From Montifringilla adamsi (Eukaryota > Chordata > Aves > Passeriformes > Passeridae), in assembly GCA_017590115.1 (NCBI GenBank), contig JAGGNK010006559.1, forward strand, positions 12,044,162 to 12,108,161: a stretch of 64,000 nt of DNA. The letters are read 5' to 3'. The position numbers and the translations under genes are program-made. Below, one piece after another: positions 47,571 to 61,600 of the stretch (its first letter is position 1; the number at the start of each line of letters is the position of its first letter). The notes beneath the pieces are model-generated. The model worked only from the letters and a program-made list of their open reading frames with translations, made no database searches and was not told where the DNA came from.

Positions 47571-50284
47571 CTGCCAAAAGTAATCACAGGAAAAACACAG
47601 AAGAATAAAATTAAGCATTAAGGAGCTGTTGAAAAGATAGCTTTGGTTTGAATATTTACTCCAGCAGAATTATTCAGAATTCTAGCAGAATTATTCAAGT
47701 CTATATTAGGCAAAATCTGTCTTGCACCAGTCCACTTCAGGGAGGAGGAGGCCAGTGATGCAGTGATGGCTGTGATTTTCAGACAAAGCCTAAACTAATC
47801 ATTTTACTACTTCTTTCAAAATTACCGTGAATCATGCATAGTGGTGGGTGCTGGTAAGGAGGAAGAGAGAAAGAAGTATTATATGTGCAAAAACCAGCAC
47901 AGGCCTGACTCTTTTAGCAGTGAGTTTCCTAGTGAGTTTCTCTTTGTCTGGGCTGTAGCTCCAATACAGTTCTGGGAAATGAGCACACACACAGAACACT
48001 TCTGCACATGAAGAGTGAATCCAACACCTCCCAAACACAGCAAATTATTTCATTGCATGATACAAAGCCAATGTCTGATAGAGCTAGCATAACTGGAATT
48101 TGCTGTGCCATCTGGGACAAAGGATACATTGGCAATGGTGACCGAGCTGTACAATGGAATCTGCGCTGAAAACCAGCTCCTCTTACAACAAATCTGGAAC
48201 GCAATTTAGACTGAAGGCTGTACCCAGAGTACTGGAAAGTTTGCAAAGTTTAACATTACAAAGCAAAGTTTGAAGTTTAATATTACAAAAACCACAGTTT
48301 GTTCAATGTTACATAGAAACAACAGAACAAGATGAACTGAAACATTTGTTTCTCTTGATATCTACCCCTTTTTTAGTGATCTGAAACAGCTAGTTCACTG
48401 AAAGACAAAATGTATTCAAAGTATTTATTGGCAACTGGAAAGGATACTACTTATGAAAGTGGGAAAGTGGCAAGAGGGACCCAAAGCAAGAGTGAGAGAA
48501 GCAAGGAAACAAATATTATGACAATAAAGGAGAAAAGAACATGCAAATAATAGGAGAGGAGTGAAGGTTCAGAGCTATTGAAAGTCTATACATGAAGGTT
48601 AGTCTTGAACTGAACACGTCAACAATGGAATTGCTTTATTATTTCCACAGTTAATAATGCCAAAAGTGTGTTATTTATACCAATAGTTACCAATTTAAAT
48701 CTCAATTTCTTAAAAGGAGTAATATCTCCTCTTCTTAAAAACTTGGTATTCAAGATACTGAACATGCAAACCAAGCAGCACAAGATATTGTTCACCCAAG
48801 AACTGTAAGCTACTGTAGAAGTAATTCTTTTAGACTGCAAATAACTCGCTACAAATACAGTACAGGAATCTTCATTTTCACTGGAAAAAATAAAACCAAC
48901 TTTAAAAATAAGTTTATAGTATAGAGGAAAACCAGCAGCCAAATCATTAAAATGAACAACCAGAAATAGAATAAGGAAAGAAAAAAACGCAACTACTACC
49001 AAAAATATAATAAATGCTTTATTAATTTTAGAAGTGATGCTGACTTTGCAATAGCAAATAGAAAATTTGTTTGAATATATTTAATTATATGTTAAAGGAA
49101 TTGTAGATCATATATTTACTTCTTCTCTTAAATCACATGAACACTTCATTTTTTCAAAATTATTCTGAGAAAGAGTATACATTTGTGCAGTGGAAGCAGA
49201 AGGAGCTAAGTTGAGCAACATTATTCTTAATTCATGACTTGTGATTTCTTTGTAAATTCCAGCCTGGATGTTAATCAGAAGGATTGAAAACAGACTGAGT
49301 CACCAGTTTCTTGGGAAAAAATGTAAATTCTTGGAAGATGGCCAGAGAACAGCCAATTAAAAAAAATAAACTTTTCATTTGTGAAATAAAGAATTTCCCT
49401 TCCAGAATTTTGATGAAGAAATCATTTTTACCCACTATAATTCCCCATAGTATTATATTATTATTTAGTATTATTTATAGTAGTATTTTAGTAGTTTTAT
49501 TTATTTGTATTTGAGAAATACAGAAAAATGCATCCAAAAAACATTGGTCTGGGCACCACTGGGGTTTCCTTATTTTTAATATTTTTTGCACATGCTATGG
49601 TGGGGTTTGCAGTGTTGTGCAAAGCCATATTTTACAGATAGAACCAATATATTTGAAATATAGGAAGCAGTATAACCATTTAAAAGCAATAAAGGTGTCA
49701 ACTTATTAGCATATGGCATTACGGACACCTCTGCCCAATCCTTCCTTCCTCTGCTCCACCCTCCTTCCATCTGATATTTTTTTTCTTTCCGTTTTTCCTT
49801 CCTCTTTTAGCATAGATAAAAAGACAAAGCATGGCAAAAAATATCATAGCTGTCCTCATATTCCATCTTTAAAATATGTTTTAAGAAGAGATGTAAGTCC
49901 ATAACTCAGAACAGTCCACTAGGGATTCTGGAATCTGGTTCTGTTCTCTCCTATTTTCCTGGAGAAAGATTTGATCACATGGCAATAGGAAATCTCTGTT
50001 TGTTTCTATTTTTGAAGATGTACACTTTGCAAAGAAGAACCGCAAGTCCACTGGACAAAAAAAATTGAGAAAAAGAAAATGACCCTGCTTCACTCTGTGT
50101 GTTTCACTATTTATTCATCTGAGAAGAAAGAAACCTGTTTTCCCATCCCTGCTCAAATTGCTCAGTATTTTTATTCCATTTAAGTATTAAAGCATCAATG
50201 CTCATTTATTTAGTTGTAATATTTTCCTTCTCCCCAGAAAATGAATTTGATACATTAATACTGTTTTGCCATCACCAGTGTTAG
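47571..50284. other. Intergenic, no gene seen
   Basis: Contains a near-perfect 19-bp direct duplication (agcagaattattcagaattct type, about 47661-47699). Two larger minus-strand open frames (47929-48246; 48619-49002) show no recognisable domain. The region is otherwise unique. Confidence 0.45.
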
Positions 50285-50440
50285 ACTGTAGAAGAAGGAA
50301 GAGTTGAGGACCTGAGTTCTGGATATGTGCTTGCAAATTCCATTTAACTGTTACACCAGACAGTGAAAGTTTTTTATGGATTAAGGCTTTAAACTTTTAT
50401 ACCTCAAGTCATAAAACAGAAATACATAACTTTTCAATGT
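50285..50440 (+). repeat. Possible MIR/L2-like remnant
   Basis: The order 'gaggacctgagttctgg', 'aaattccatttaactgttac' and 'acctcaagtcataaaacagaaatacataac' faintly follows MIR/L2 consensus (acctgagttct.., ..cctcagtttcc..aaaa.gg.ataata). Weak. Confidence 0.3.
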
Positions 50441-53400
50441 CTCACATCATTGCTGAAAGGTTTAATTCACTGACACTGACTGAAAATTGTTTGAAAAAAA
50501 AAAAAAACCTTGAATGAAAGACAGAGAAGTGCAAATATAGCTGTCTTTGCAGAGGAACTATGGAAAGGATTTCTCTTAAGCAGGCTTGTCAAGCAGGCTT
50601 GTACAATACACATTACTTGCTAGGGATATCTGCTTAACAGCTGAATGAAAACAAGATCTACTTTCCCTCCCATTTTTCCTCTGTTTTAATGAACAACTTG
50701 AGCAGACACTCATTTCACAAAGACAATAGATAGCTTCTATTTTCTTTGCCAAACTGAACCACTTTTAAATTGTCCATTTTTCTTTTCCTTCATCAAGAAA
50801 ATAATCTTTTTCTGGCTGAAAGAATAGTGAAGTTTATTCATGCCTTTGCACTTATATTTAGGGAAAAACACCTCAACCAGAAGCTATGTTCTTCTGAGCT
50901 CTACCACCCAAGTGAAAAGGGAACAGTTCCCTATCATGCTTGATAGCATATCTCATGGGTACATGGGATGAAATCTCATGCAATCCTTGTGGAAAAAAAA
51001 AAATTCTATTTAAATAAGCAATTAAATAAGCACAGTCAACAGACAAGATTTACAGTTAACTCCTTTAAATCCACACTGCAAATAAAACCACTTTTACCTT
51101 CTTTTTCTTATGTCCCTTCTCATTTACTTTCCATGGCGAATTACATGCTAAAATAATACAAAGATTTTAAAATTCCAACCAGATACTATCTGTAATACAC
51201 TGAGGCATATTCAATGTAGCTGTACCTTTAGCTTCCTTGATATGTTTTCTCTAGAGTATATTGCTGGCTTTGAAAGAAATAAAAACTAATGAGGCTTTCA
51301 AGCTTTAATAGTCATAAATATATTGATTTATGTCTCTCACAATAAGTTACATTTATATTTTAAATATTTTTACTCTATGTTGTTGTGAAATATTGAGAAT
51401 GGCAAAAACTCTGGATACGTGGTTTATGATCAGGAATGATAAGTCCTTCTTTAGATTAAAAATCTCTAAAAATGTATGATACATCTACACTACCAAGAAG
51501 AAATGTCAGGGGATTTCAGGGGATGATAATTACGTTGACATTAAGTGATCACAAATTCTAAGACAACAAATAAACAGATGGCTGAAATTAGTTGTAATTA
51601 TTAAATACAAAAGCAAACATTTTCTCTCTTATTTCTGACAAAAGAAAATAACTTTTTTCTGAAGTAATTCACTTCATCTCACAATTTTTAAGAGTTGCAG
51701 ACTGTGTTTTAACAAAAGTAGCAGGAGTTGCTTATTCTCAAAATTCAAAACACATACGTCTTTTTCATGACACTTCCTTTAATATCAATATTTTATTTTA
51801 AAATTGAATTTATTGGATGAGTAACTCATGCAATACACAGAGTAATAACAGAAAATGAAAAATTGCACCTTAAGGTTTGCTTTGGGTTTGTGGAGGAGGG
51901 GTGTGATTTTCTGCAAAAGCAGATTAAAAATAAAGGATAAGCTTTGGAACCAATATTTAAAATGTCAGATTGCTGTTATTTAATTAAGATTTTTGTATGC
52001 TCTATAAAAATCAACCAAATCTTTCTAATAGTTTCAGTATTGCTGTGGAACTGCTGTCATTTAATGCAAGTCTTAGAGTGAATGTAGCAGTGCAAAATAA
52101 TCTAAGCTTAACTGCATTTTTTTAAGTTCCATTTCATTTTCATAATTTGCTTTTGACTCTTTTAACATATTTAATACATTTTTTTGAATTGCACTGTGCC
52201 TGTTTGAGGAGAAATTTACTGTTTCTATAGTTATGTGCAATAAGGTAGTGTCTGAGCACAATGCTTTCCAAAAATGGAGTGGTTCTTTGACTGTAGGAAG
52301 AAGCAGAGTTTAGAAATGATGCAGAACCATTATCATAGGAATCTGAGAGAAGTACCAAACACATTCTTTAAAATGGATGTTTCTCAGTTATACAGAAGCT
52401 TAAAAATGAATGATCCTAAGCTTAGTGACAGGAAAGGAATAAATTGTATTGTGAGCATTTTCAAAATTTTATAATAAAGTGGACTGAATAAGAACAGATA
52501 AATATCAAAAGTATATATTTACTCTGGATTTAAGTCAGCTTTCTGTGCCCTGACCTTAAAAAGGACAGTACAATAATAAAACTTACAGTAAAGAATAACC
52601 TTGACCATGAGCCAAATGTGACCTGCTGATACATGCATTAAAATCAACTGCGGTTGTCCAAATGAATTTAAGAGAAGCTTTGTTACTAAATGTATTCTAG
52701 ATGGAAATCCCCTTTACAAGAGTTTAACAAGCTACAAAAATGATCTCAGAATCATATCTCCATAAGCCAAGGAAATTTTTAAGCTTCTTGAGTGTTTAAT
52801 AGCAAGGCAGATTGAAAAGATGAACAACTTTATTCTCTTTTGTGGGAAAATATAAAAGCAATAGATAATGGAGCAGGTTCTGAAGTTGTATCAGCCTCAT
52901 ATGGCCTGGATCCCTTAATTCAGAAAACAAATTTTCAGTGGAAAGTCCATTCCCCCATATTTGGACTGTGATCCTTTTCTGACAGTCATCTCTCAGTTGC
53001 AATGCTTCCCTGGGTTTTGTTTTCTAGAGCATAGTTCTATAGCTGGAAGTTAGGGAAGATGACATGAGTTTACCAAAGGATTTAATTATAACCTTGCAAA
53101 TTGGTCCTGGTTTTGTGTTTGAGATGTATGCCTATAAACTAGCAACAGTCAGAAGGGCTGACAAGCACCTGCCTAGACTGAAAATATTGTTTAATGTTGA
53201 GTTCTAGAAAAGTTTGACACTTAAATGCTGATACTGACCATGATTTTCAGTGAGCTATGCTGTCTACCTACTTCCAATCAACATCATGTCTTCTAACTTG
53301 TGATCTCACCAAAAGAAATAAACCAAAAAAGGATTGTTCTGTGAAAGAAACTTGACCTGATGTGCAGGGCTACAGCATCCCTCTCTTTCTAACCTAATCA

Positions 53401-53629
53401 TTGATCTGGAGACTGCAAAATAAAAAACACATTAGCCTCCTGTATGACAATAGAATGATGTGCAGACACTGAATTTTGTAATGAAGAACTGCAAAACAGC
53501 TTTCTGCCACTCTGCTTCCTTTCACAGTGATGCTCATGAAATGGGTTTGAAAATTACCTTTGCACATAGTTATGTGCTTAAAATATAACAGAGCTAAAAA
53601 AAAAAAAAAGACAAAAAACCAAAACAAAC
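50441..53629. other. Intergenic, no gene seen
   Basis: AT-rich unique sequence. A short 14-bp tandem duplication (aagcaggcttgtca) is at about 50579-50606, and short A runs at 50485-50508 and 53597-53609. Confidence 0.5.
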
Positions 53630-54215
53630 CTAAGCCTTCTTCACCTCTTCTTCCTTCTAGCCCTGCTCAAATTCTCTCCTTCACTTCCAGCCTCTCCACT
53701 TCTCTACCTCTTCCCCAAGTGGTACAGTGGAATAGGAAATGAGAGTTGAGGTTAGTCCATAAGAGTTCCTCTATGATGCTTCCTCCTCCTCAGACTTTTC
53801 CACATGGATCCTTTCCATGTGCTACTGTCCTTTAGAATAATCCAGTTCCTGCATGGTTTCTTTATGGGCTGCAATTTCTCTCAGGGAATACATGCCTGCT
53901 CTGACATGGGCTTCTCCATGGGCGGCAGGTGGACAACCTGCTTCTCCATGGTCTTCTCCAGGGGCTGCATGAGAATCTCTGCTCCAGAGCCTGGAACACA
54001 TCCTCTTTCTCCGTGTTCTCCACCTTGGTGTCTGCAGAGCTCTTTGTCTCACTGTTGTTGGTTTTTCTGTTGTGGTGGTTCTGTGAGGGCTTTATGGTTC
54101 TTGTCCTCCCCCTGCCCCATCTCCCAAATTGTCCTTGTTAGGTTCACAAGCACTTTACAAGTTGGTTGCCCTACTGAAGGAGGCACCTTAATTTTCCGTC
54201 TAAGATACATCTAAG
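53630..54215 (+). mobile_element. Probable old LTR-type (endogenous retrovirus-like) repeat fragment
   Basis: This GC-rich patch in an AT-rich desert has the phrases 'ctccatgggcggcaggtgg', 'acaacctgcttctccatggtcttctcc', 'ggggctgcatgagaatctctgctcc' and 'accttggtgtctgcag'. It matches, from memory, an abundant avian interspersed repeat usually attributed to endogenous retrovirus LTR/leader sequence. It includes imperfect internal repeats of 'ctccatgg..ctgcaggtgg'. No gag, pol or env coding is present; the open frames of up to 136 codons here are not retroviral proteins. Boundaries and family are uncertain. Confidence 0.5.
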
Positions 54216-55464
54216 TCAATGAGTGTATGATCCCAAGTAAAGCTGCGCTTGCTTACACTTGCAAAACTGATATTATTTATCCAGGATACTTGCTCTTACT
54301 CTTGATCTGGCTTAATATAAATTGTCAGCTGAAATCTTGAAGACCTTCCCTTATTCCAAATCTCCATTCTGGACTTTTGTCTATGAACGCCAATATAGGG
54401 GGGTTTTTTGTGTAAAACCTGTGCTTTATCTGTCAGAAGTTATAAACTTAGCAGTTACTTATGTTCTGTATGGGTAACAAGAGTACTTTTTGAGAGAGTT
54501 GTTGCACAGTATTTCAAAGTCACATTATTTATAGCAGGAGTAAGGCATTTGCTTAAGAATAAGGTTGTTTGTTTTTTGTTTTTTGTTTTTTTTTTACTTT
54601 TTAAACTGTATTTCAACTTTACACTGTTTCAAGAGTCAGTTGTTTTTGTGAATTTTTAATCATATGCAAGATTTCCTATTAGAAAGAACTTACCTGAAAT
54701 GACCATCAGCTGCCTTCCCTATACAACAGAAATAGTGGTGATAAAGGGAGAGGAATTGAAAAAAACTTTACTACCAAAACTTATTTTGCAGGAATAACTT
54801 TTTTTGTGGAGGATGCTAAAGTTGTATGAAGATAGTTGTCACTATTATTATTTAAACTATAAAAATCAAGAATTAAAAATGGATATTTAACATGTGCTCA
54901 ACTCATCCATAGCTAGATGTTATTCTTGTGGTGTATATTAGGGATTGTTCAATAATCCTGGGTTTATAGTGATTGATCATTCTTCATCAGATCAGATCCA
55001 CACCGCAACAGATACAAAATTTCAAATTTTGTTTTCAAGAAAATATCTGTATTAAAAGAGAATTGTCAATCCTTAGTGGAATCCAAAGAGATGAACTAGG
55101 GGAAAGAATTTAATCTGCCTTTAAAATCAGAAAACCAGTACACCAATTCACCTTATTGTGAATTAACACATAAAAGTGTTACCAGGAAGATGTGATATTA
55201 ATAGGTTACAGTTAATGGATTGCCTTTAAAAGATTCCAGCAGTGGAGACAATATGCAATAAAAGACATGGGGGCTTACAAGTTAGTCTGCTCCACCAGCA
55301 CTGTGTTTGCCAGATCCTTGGACTGGAATACAAATTGTAAAATGGCTCCTTAACTAGGGGCTTCAGAATAATAAGCCAAAAAACCCAATATTGAGCACTG
55401 CTCTGTATAATGTTAGACTGGAGACTGAATTCCCAGCTCTTCCTTCACCATTTAACACAGAAAA
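54216..55464. other. Intergenic, no gene seen
   Basis: AT-rich unique sequence with a T/G-rich patch at 54560-54602. Nothing else was recognised. Confidence 0.5.
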
Positions 55465-55650
55465 CTAAAAAAAAAAAAAAAACAAAACAAAACAAACAAA
55501 AAAAAAACCCATACCTCACCCAGTAACGAAAAAGCAAACAAAAAGAAAAACCCAACCAAAAAACCAATCCAAAAAACCCCAAAAAAACAAACAAACAAAA
55601 TAAGAAAAGAACCTCAAACAAACAAAAACAAAATTCCCAAACAAACAGCT
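55465..55650. repeat. A/C-rich low-complexity tract
   Basis: A run of A (55467-55483) leads into about 165 bp consisting almost only of A and C (aaaac, caaacaaacaaa, ccaaaaaacccc). Same style as the tract at 34971-35112. Confidence 0.9.
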
Positions 55651-58600
55651 GTCATCTCATTTGTTACTAAATTTTTTTAAATTAAACAAATGCAAATGCC
55701 CAGGTGACCGGACCTGACCATTTTGAGAGGCCCCACAAATCAGTCCTGTGGCTCAAATTAACAGTGAGAAGTGTTACTCATCCCTCCTTAGGGAACTTGG
55801 AAGCTTCTTTCAAGGGACCATCAAGGTGTTTTTTTGGACCACAGTTTCAGAGCTGTGTGTTCATCTCATTCTTTGGAACCAGTGCCACAATTTCAGGATC
55901 ATAGCTCCATAATATGCTTTCCCTTATATCTCCAGATCTTCCAAGGGTGACCTCCCACTGAGGTACTGCAAGAAGAGTGAAGCCTGTGGACTTCTGTGTC
56001 AGCCAGTCTCTATGGGATGCTGTTACAGAAACACCAGACAGAGAATTGATCAGATGTTGAACAATGCAGCTGCAAACAGTGTTTAGTCACTTCAAGTTTT
56101 TCACAAACTTTCAAGGAGATCAATCAAAAGGGAAGATGTGCTATAGATCAGCCAAGTAAGATGCACTTTATTTCAGGAAATTTTGGAAAAAGTTGTAGCT
56201 TGCCAAATAGCATTTAGCAAACATTATGCACTTTATTTGCGTCATTTGGAGACAAAGGATGACAGCCTGCTCTTGATACACCTGTGTTAATAATTTTTGG
56301 TGGGATTTTTCCTACTTGGAGACCAAGGAATATAACTTAACACATTGTCTGAAGACAATTTCCACTGAATATTACCACAGCTCTTTTGAAAACTATGTTG
56401 GCTCTTACTCTGGACTGTTCTTATGCCCAGAATTTTAAATTGTCTGGCTGTGCTTAATATAATGAATGCATTGAGAAAAGGTATTACCAGTGTATCCATA
56501 CACATATATTAAAGAATTTTCCTGAAAATTTAAGTATTTTATCAAGTCCTTCTACATAGGCAATGATATTTAAAACTTAACTGATATTAAATAGATATTG
56601 CAGGCAATAAATGTGAAAAGGTGCAATTGCCTTCATTATATGAGAATTATGTGAGATTATATGTTGCTAATTGCAATGTTGAGATGTTACAAGACACACA
56701 GGAGTCAATATCAAGTGTTCCAATTTTCCAGTAATTCGCCTGTGTGCTTACAGTTTAGGCTTTATAGTTAATTTGCTTTCCTGCAGATACTAAGAATATT
56801 TTTTTCAATGCATGTATTATATCTTCCAAATTTAGGAATATGCCTATTATTATTAATAGTCATTTTTAATACCTTGGCATTCAGAAACAGATTTTTCTTT
56901 CTGGATCATGAAAAAATTCTTTTGTCTTAATGCTACATATCATTGAGCTCGATGCTAATATCCTTCTGGTTTGGGGTAGCAGAAATTGCTATCTACTGAA
57001 TGGGAGTGCTGAGAATTCCTTTGTCAATATCTAGAACTCCCTGCATAGATGTTCAAAAGAAACAAATCCTAGTATTCTATGAGCCTTTAATACAAAGAGA
57101 ATTCTTTTCTCCCAATTATTTTTCACTGAGTGATTCTCAGAATGCAGATATACTGATTTAAAAGAGGAATCATTTGACATTCTTGTTTTGTGTTTCAACT
57201 TGTGTTTTTAAAGGTTTGGGATATAAACAAAGCAATTTGACTAAAATGTTGTGACAAGTAAGTCAGTGCATCAAAGAGGTAAAATAGTGATAAAATATTC
57301 TAAGAGCTACAGAAGCAAGGAAGCATATCTCTGTAGGGGCTCTGAGCTCCATTTGTCATTAATTTATTGGCATAGCTTTGTGAATATTCCATTATAGAAA
57401 CAACTTAACCAGCTATCTGTGAAATCCTATATGTCTGCCAGTTGGTGATTTTCTTTTGGAACTGTCAGCACTTTTCACTGTACATGAGGCAAGTTACGGT
57501 GAAGGATGAAAGAAAACACAAAATCAATAGCTAATTTTTTTTTTAATGTTGAAATGCAGGTGTAGGAAATAATCTACTGAAAAGGAGCATGAGTTAATTG
57601 AATCACATGAAAACAATGTCATATATCGCTTTGGAAACAGTACAGTATGATACTACTATTTCTAAAGCAATAGTCATGTTGCTCTTCTTATGCATTCCCT
57701 TTTGCTGTTATGGAAAAAGTCAAATTACTGACATAGCCCAAGAACAAGTCAATAAAATCCCATTTAACATTTTTGTTCATCATGCACCTGTACTGCAGAT
57801 ATTTCCCCAGGCACTTTTATAATATTTTTTCTAATATACAACGTTCATGAACATAACCAGAACATGTGGAACAGTTTGATTTTCAGATATAAAGTCCCTC
57901 TCTACTCTGCCTCCTCTAGTGATTGATTTTCAGACCTAGATTTTACCTTCACTGATTACATCAGTAGTGCTGTCTTTCACTATTATTGAATAATCTATAT
58001 TAAAAGTAATAATTATATTTTTAAAAATTCCTCATAACATGACAAGAAGAAATTAGTTTAATGTCTTGAAACAAAGTCCAGGTCTTCAATAGCATTCTTT
58101 TCATCCCTCAGTTTTTCAGCCAGCATCCCATAACTTTGACATTTTGTTTAAAATTACCAGCAATATGGTCATTTCAGACTTGGCTTTTATCCTTCTTAGC
58201 CCACTAGTGATTGTCTTCTTTGGCACACAGACTGACAACTGTGTGGTAGAGGAAGGAAAGTGGAATGAGCAGCAGGGTTATATAATCTGGAAGTTGTTTC
58301 CTATACTATGTGAAGAAAGAAAAAAACATTGCATTACACTGTACTATGAATATAATTATTTTTGCAATTACTATCTCACAGCAGTTAAATCTACCAATTC
58401 TTTCTCCAGAACAAAACTTTGACTTTCCTCAATCCATTATTTTACCATGGACATTTAAAAAAAATATCCAAGTGGATGCAGTTCTGTGGGATGTCTGAGT
58501 TGTCATCTTTATCCATCATGAGCACTCTTCACAACTCTTATAATGGTTGAATCAGATTTAATATGTACATATCATACAAACATATATGAGGCTATATTTA

Positions 58601-61600
58601 TATATGCAAGTAAGTATAGCAAGAAATACATATTTCACACAAAAAGTTATAAAACTCTTGTATTTCTGGCTGAAAGAAGAATATGAGCTACACTGTTTTA
58701 GTTTTCAGTTTTCAGCAACATAATGGCTAGCTGAATCTGTCAGTCCCTTGAGTTTCAAACTGAACAAGCTGAACTGGCTGTACTAATAAATCTAGTTCTC
58801 ACATAATGTTTTTCTTTCTCATATCTCATATTCATCCTGTATCACATTCCATCTTTTCCCTTTGCTTCCTTTTTTCATAGTGTTTACATCCTATAACATT
58901 TTTTATTATTTTTTTCCCTAATATATAATGTTCACAAACTCAGCCAGATAAAGTGGTTCTTCACATACTCTTCCTTGCAAATCAAAATCTTCCAATAAGG
59001 CATAAAGAAACTTTTTCAATAAAGCAGGTGTTGATTATAAAAGCAGCTTTGTCAGAACCAAAACATGCTAAAAAAGCCATGTTGTTAGAAACAGCAACAA
59101 ATGATCAACAGGGAAAGTAAAAATGTGTATTTTTGTTTTCTTGGTTGTTTCTTGAAGCATTTCTTTGACTTTAATAATTAAAAATGGTATCACCATTTTC
59201 AAGTTTATGTTTGCTTGGAGGTTTTGTGTTAGTTTGTTTGCCTGTTTGTTCGCTTTGAAATATTGGAATTTTTTGGTCAAAAAAAATCCTTTTTTGAAGA
59301 ATCACTGGTTTTATTTCACTTTACAATCATGATATATTTTTCTCTCCAGGGACACAAAGATGCATGGCTTGAACAAGTTTCTGTAGGAGGTTTACCCAAA
59401 GGGCTGAACCTGTGTTGGGTCACTGTCAAGTCCTGGCTTCCCATCACTCAGCATCTGACCCTCACTGCTCCCTGACAGGGATAGAGAAGAATGGCCAGGT
59501 ATTTCAGTAATTAATAAGTTTTTTGAATGTCAGAAAGAAGTGTTCTTAGTTGGCCTTTAGCAGTGATGGTTCCTAGCTCTTCTTCACAGAAGGAGCAGGG
59601 GTTCAGAGGAAAAGGGACCATGGCAGGAACCAGCCCTTACACTTCTAGCGATGAGGAACATGAGACAGAGCTCAATGGGAGCTTTGACTTCTGTCCCTTC
59701 TACCTTTTGCTTCCAAGGGAGCTGGACAGAGTTTAAACCCCTCAGCTTAGTTTTGTCCAGAAAATTGTATCACATTTCCCACAACTGGCAGAACTTACTT
59801 TAGTTACCAAGTAAAGCCAGCTTCAGTAGGCAGAAGCTATCCTATTCAAGACAAAAAAGAAATTGAGATTTCCATACAGAGCTTGGAAAATATCTTATCT
59901 GTTACCTGGAGAAAAATCTGTGATATTGTGAAATCTACAGTAAGCTCTGCTAAAAAATGTATTTCTGCTGAAGACAGACTCATAACAGAGATACTTATGT
60001 TGTCTGATGAGGAGAACATTTTGTTTCTCCTGATTTTTGTCTGATGTACATATTCCAGTCTTGAATTTTTCCTTTGGAGCAAGCTTATCATTTCTGAGAT
60101 TATTTTTCTTTCCATTAATATGAAAAATGTTTGAAGTCTGTGCAACTCCTTTCATAAGAAAAATCTTCATATCTCTGTGGAAACCCTCATCAAAGCTTCA
60201 TGTCACAGTGGGAAGAAAAGCCTTTTATAAAAGCTCACATTGTATGAAACAATTATCTTAATCTCTTGGCACTAAGTGGATATATAATTTTTAGGATATC
60301 TATGTAAGTGAGCAGGGCTCTTCACTCTGCTCAGGCACTTTGTTTATTTAAGACTTTTTCACTACCATCAGTGTTAGTATATAAAGCAAATATATCTCAT
60401 TAAGCTAAGAAATGTGCATATTTCATGGTTAAAATAATAAATTTACTTTTTTAAAAAAATAATCAATTCAGACTTTAAAAAACAGTGTAATTAAAATTTA
60501 AAATGGTTTGAACCATTTTTTCAAAGATCAAGGCAGTACTGAATAGCAATATAAAATCCAATAGTCAGAGAAAAATTCTTTAAAAAAAAAGTGTGACCAG
60601 TTGTTTTGTGTACATATGCACCTATGTATTGGCGCTACCTGTGAAAGTGATATATATGGTTACTGTGACTAAAGTACATAAAAATATTGTCAAAAATAGA
60701 GTTTTGCTTGCTGTCTTGAAGCAAAATGTTTGGAATTGGTTCAGAATTAGTTGTGAAAATGTTATGTTCAGATATATATCTGAAATATCACTCCAGCTAA
60801 ATCACTTTTGAAATATTTGAAACAGACCTACAAAGATGCAAAGTATTCATTATCTAAAATATCATCTGCACCTAAAGTAATGGTCGTTTCATGGTTGCCT
60901 ATAAGCTTAAAACATCAGGTTTCAGCTACCAATAAGGGACATTTTGAACTTAAACCAACTTAAAATTGAAACAATCTGTTTCATCAAGTCACATAAAACA
61001 ATAAAAAATATTTAAGAATAAAATAATTTTAGCAAAGTTGTAAATTAGGATAACACTCACTTTTTTTCACAGCACTAAGTCTAGTGCTTACTATAAATTG
61101 TTTATTTATTGTCTCATTCTCAAAGAATATGGGACAGCTTCTTTCATGTTTAGATATTTTTACTCCATTTTCAATTTTCAAATGAATTTCCAAGAAATTC
61201 TCAAATTTTTGGAATTTGGCTCATAACTGCTTAACTTTAAAAAACAACCTCAAAGACATGTATCTGTACTTCAGTGTTATGCTTTAAATATTTTATGAGT
61301 GGTATAACTGAAGTAATACATGCAGCAAAGGATGTGCAAGTAACAATAATAACAATAATAATAAATTATAATGTTACTGCAGTCGCTGGAACGTTCTTTG
61401 GGTTTCTCAAACTGTTGCTCTTAAGATCCTCTGTCATTTGCTGACTCTATTCTTTATCCATTCATTGCTCATTGATTAGAAGTGCAGAGGTCATTAGAAA
61501 TATTCATGACTCATGCCAAGTGACAGACAAATCAGAGGAGAGAAGTGAAGCAGGTATTTCAAGAACTGAAGAAGCATTCACAGTTTTACCTTGAATAAGA

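Noticed and set aside
47929..48246. 105-codon minus-strand open frame next to the T67 run, considered as a processed pseudogene
   Set aside because: The translation resembles no protein I know. The poly-T is interesting and is kept as a finding, but the frame itself is unsupported.
48619..49002. 127-codon minus-strand open frame with hydrophobic N-terminus
   Set aside because: AT-rich hydrophobic composition expected from T-rich codons; no recognisable family, no splice or promoter context. Could be retested with a protein search; no hit would confirm rejection.
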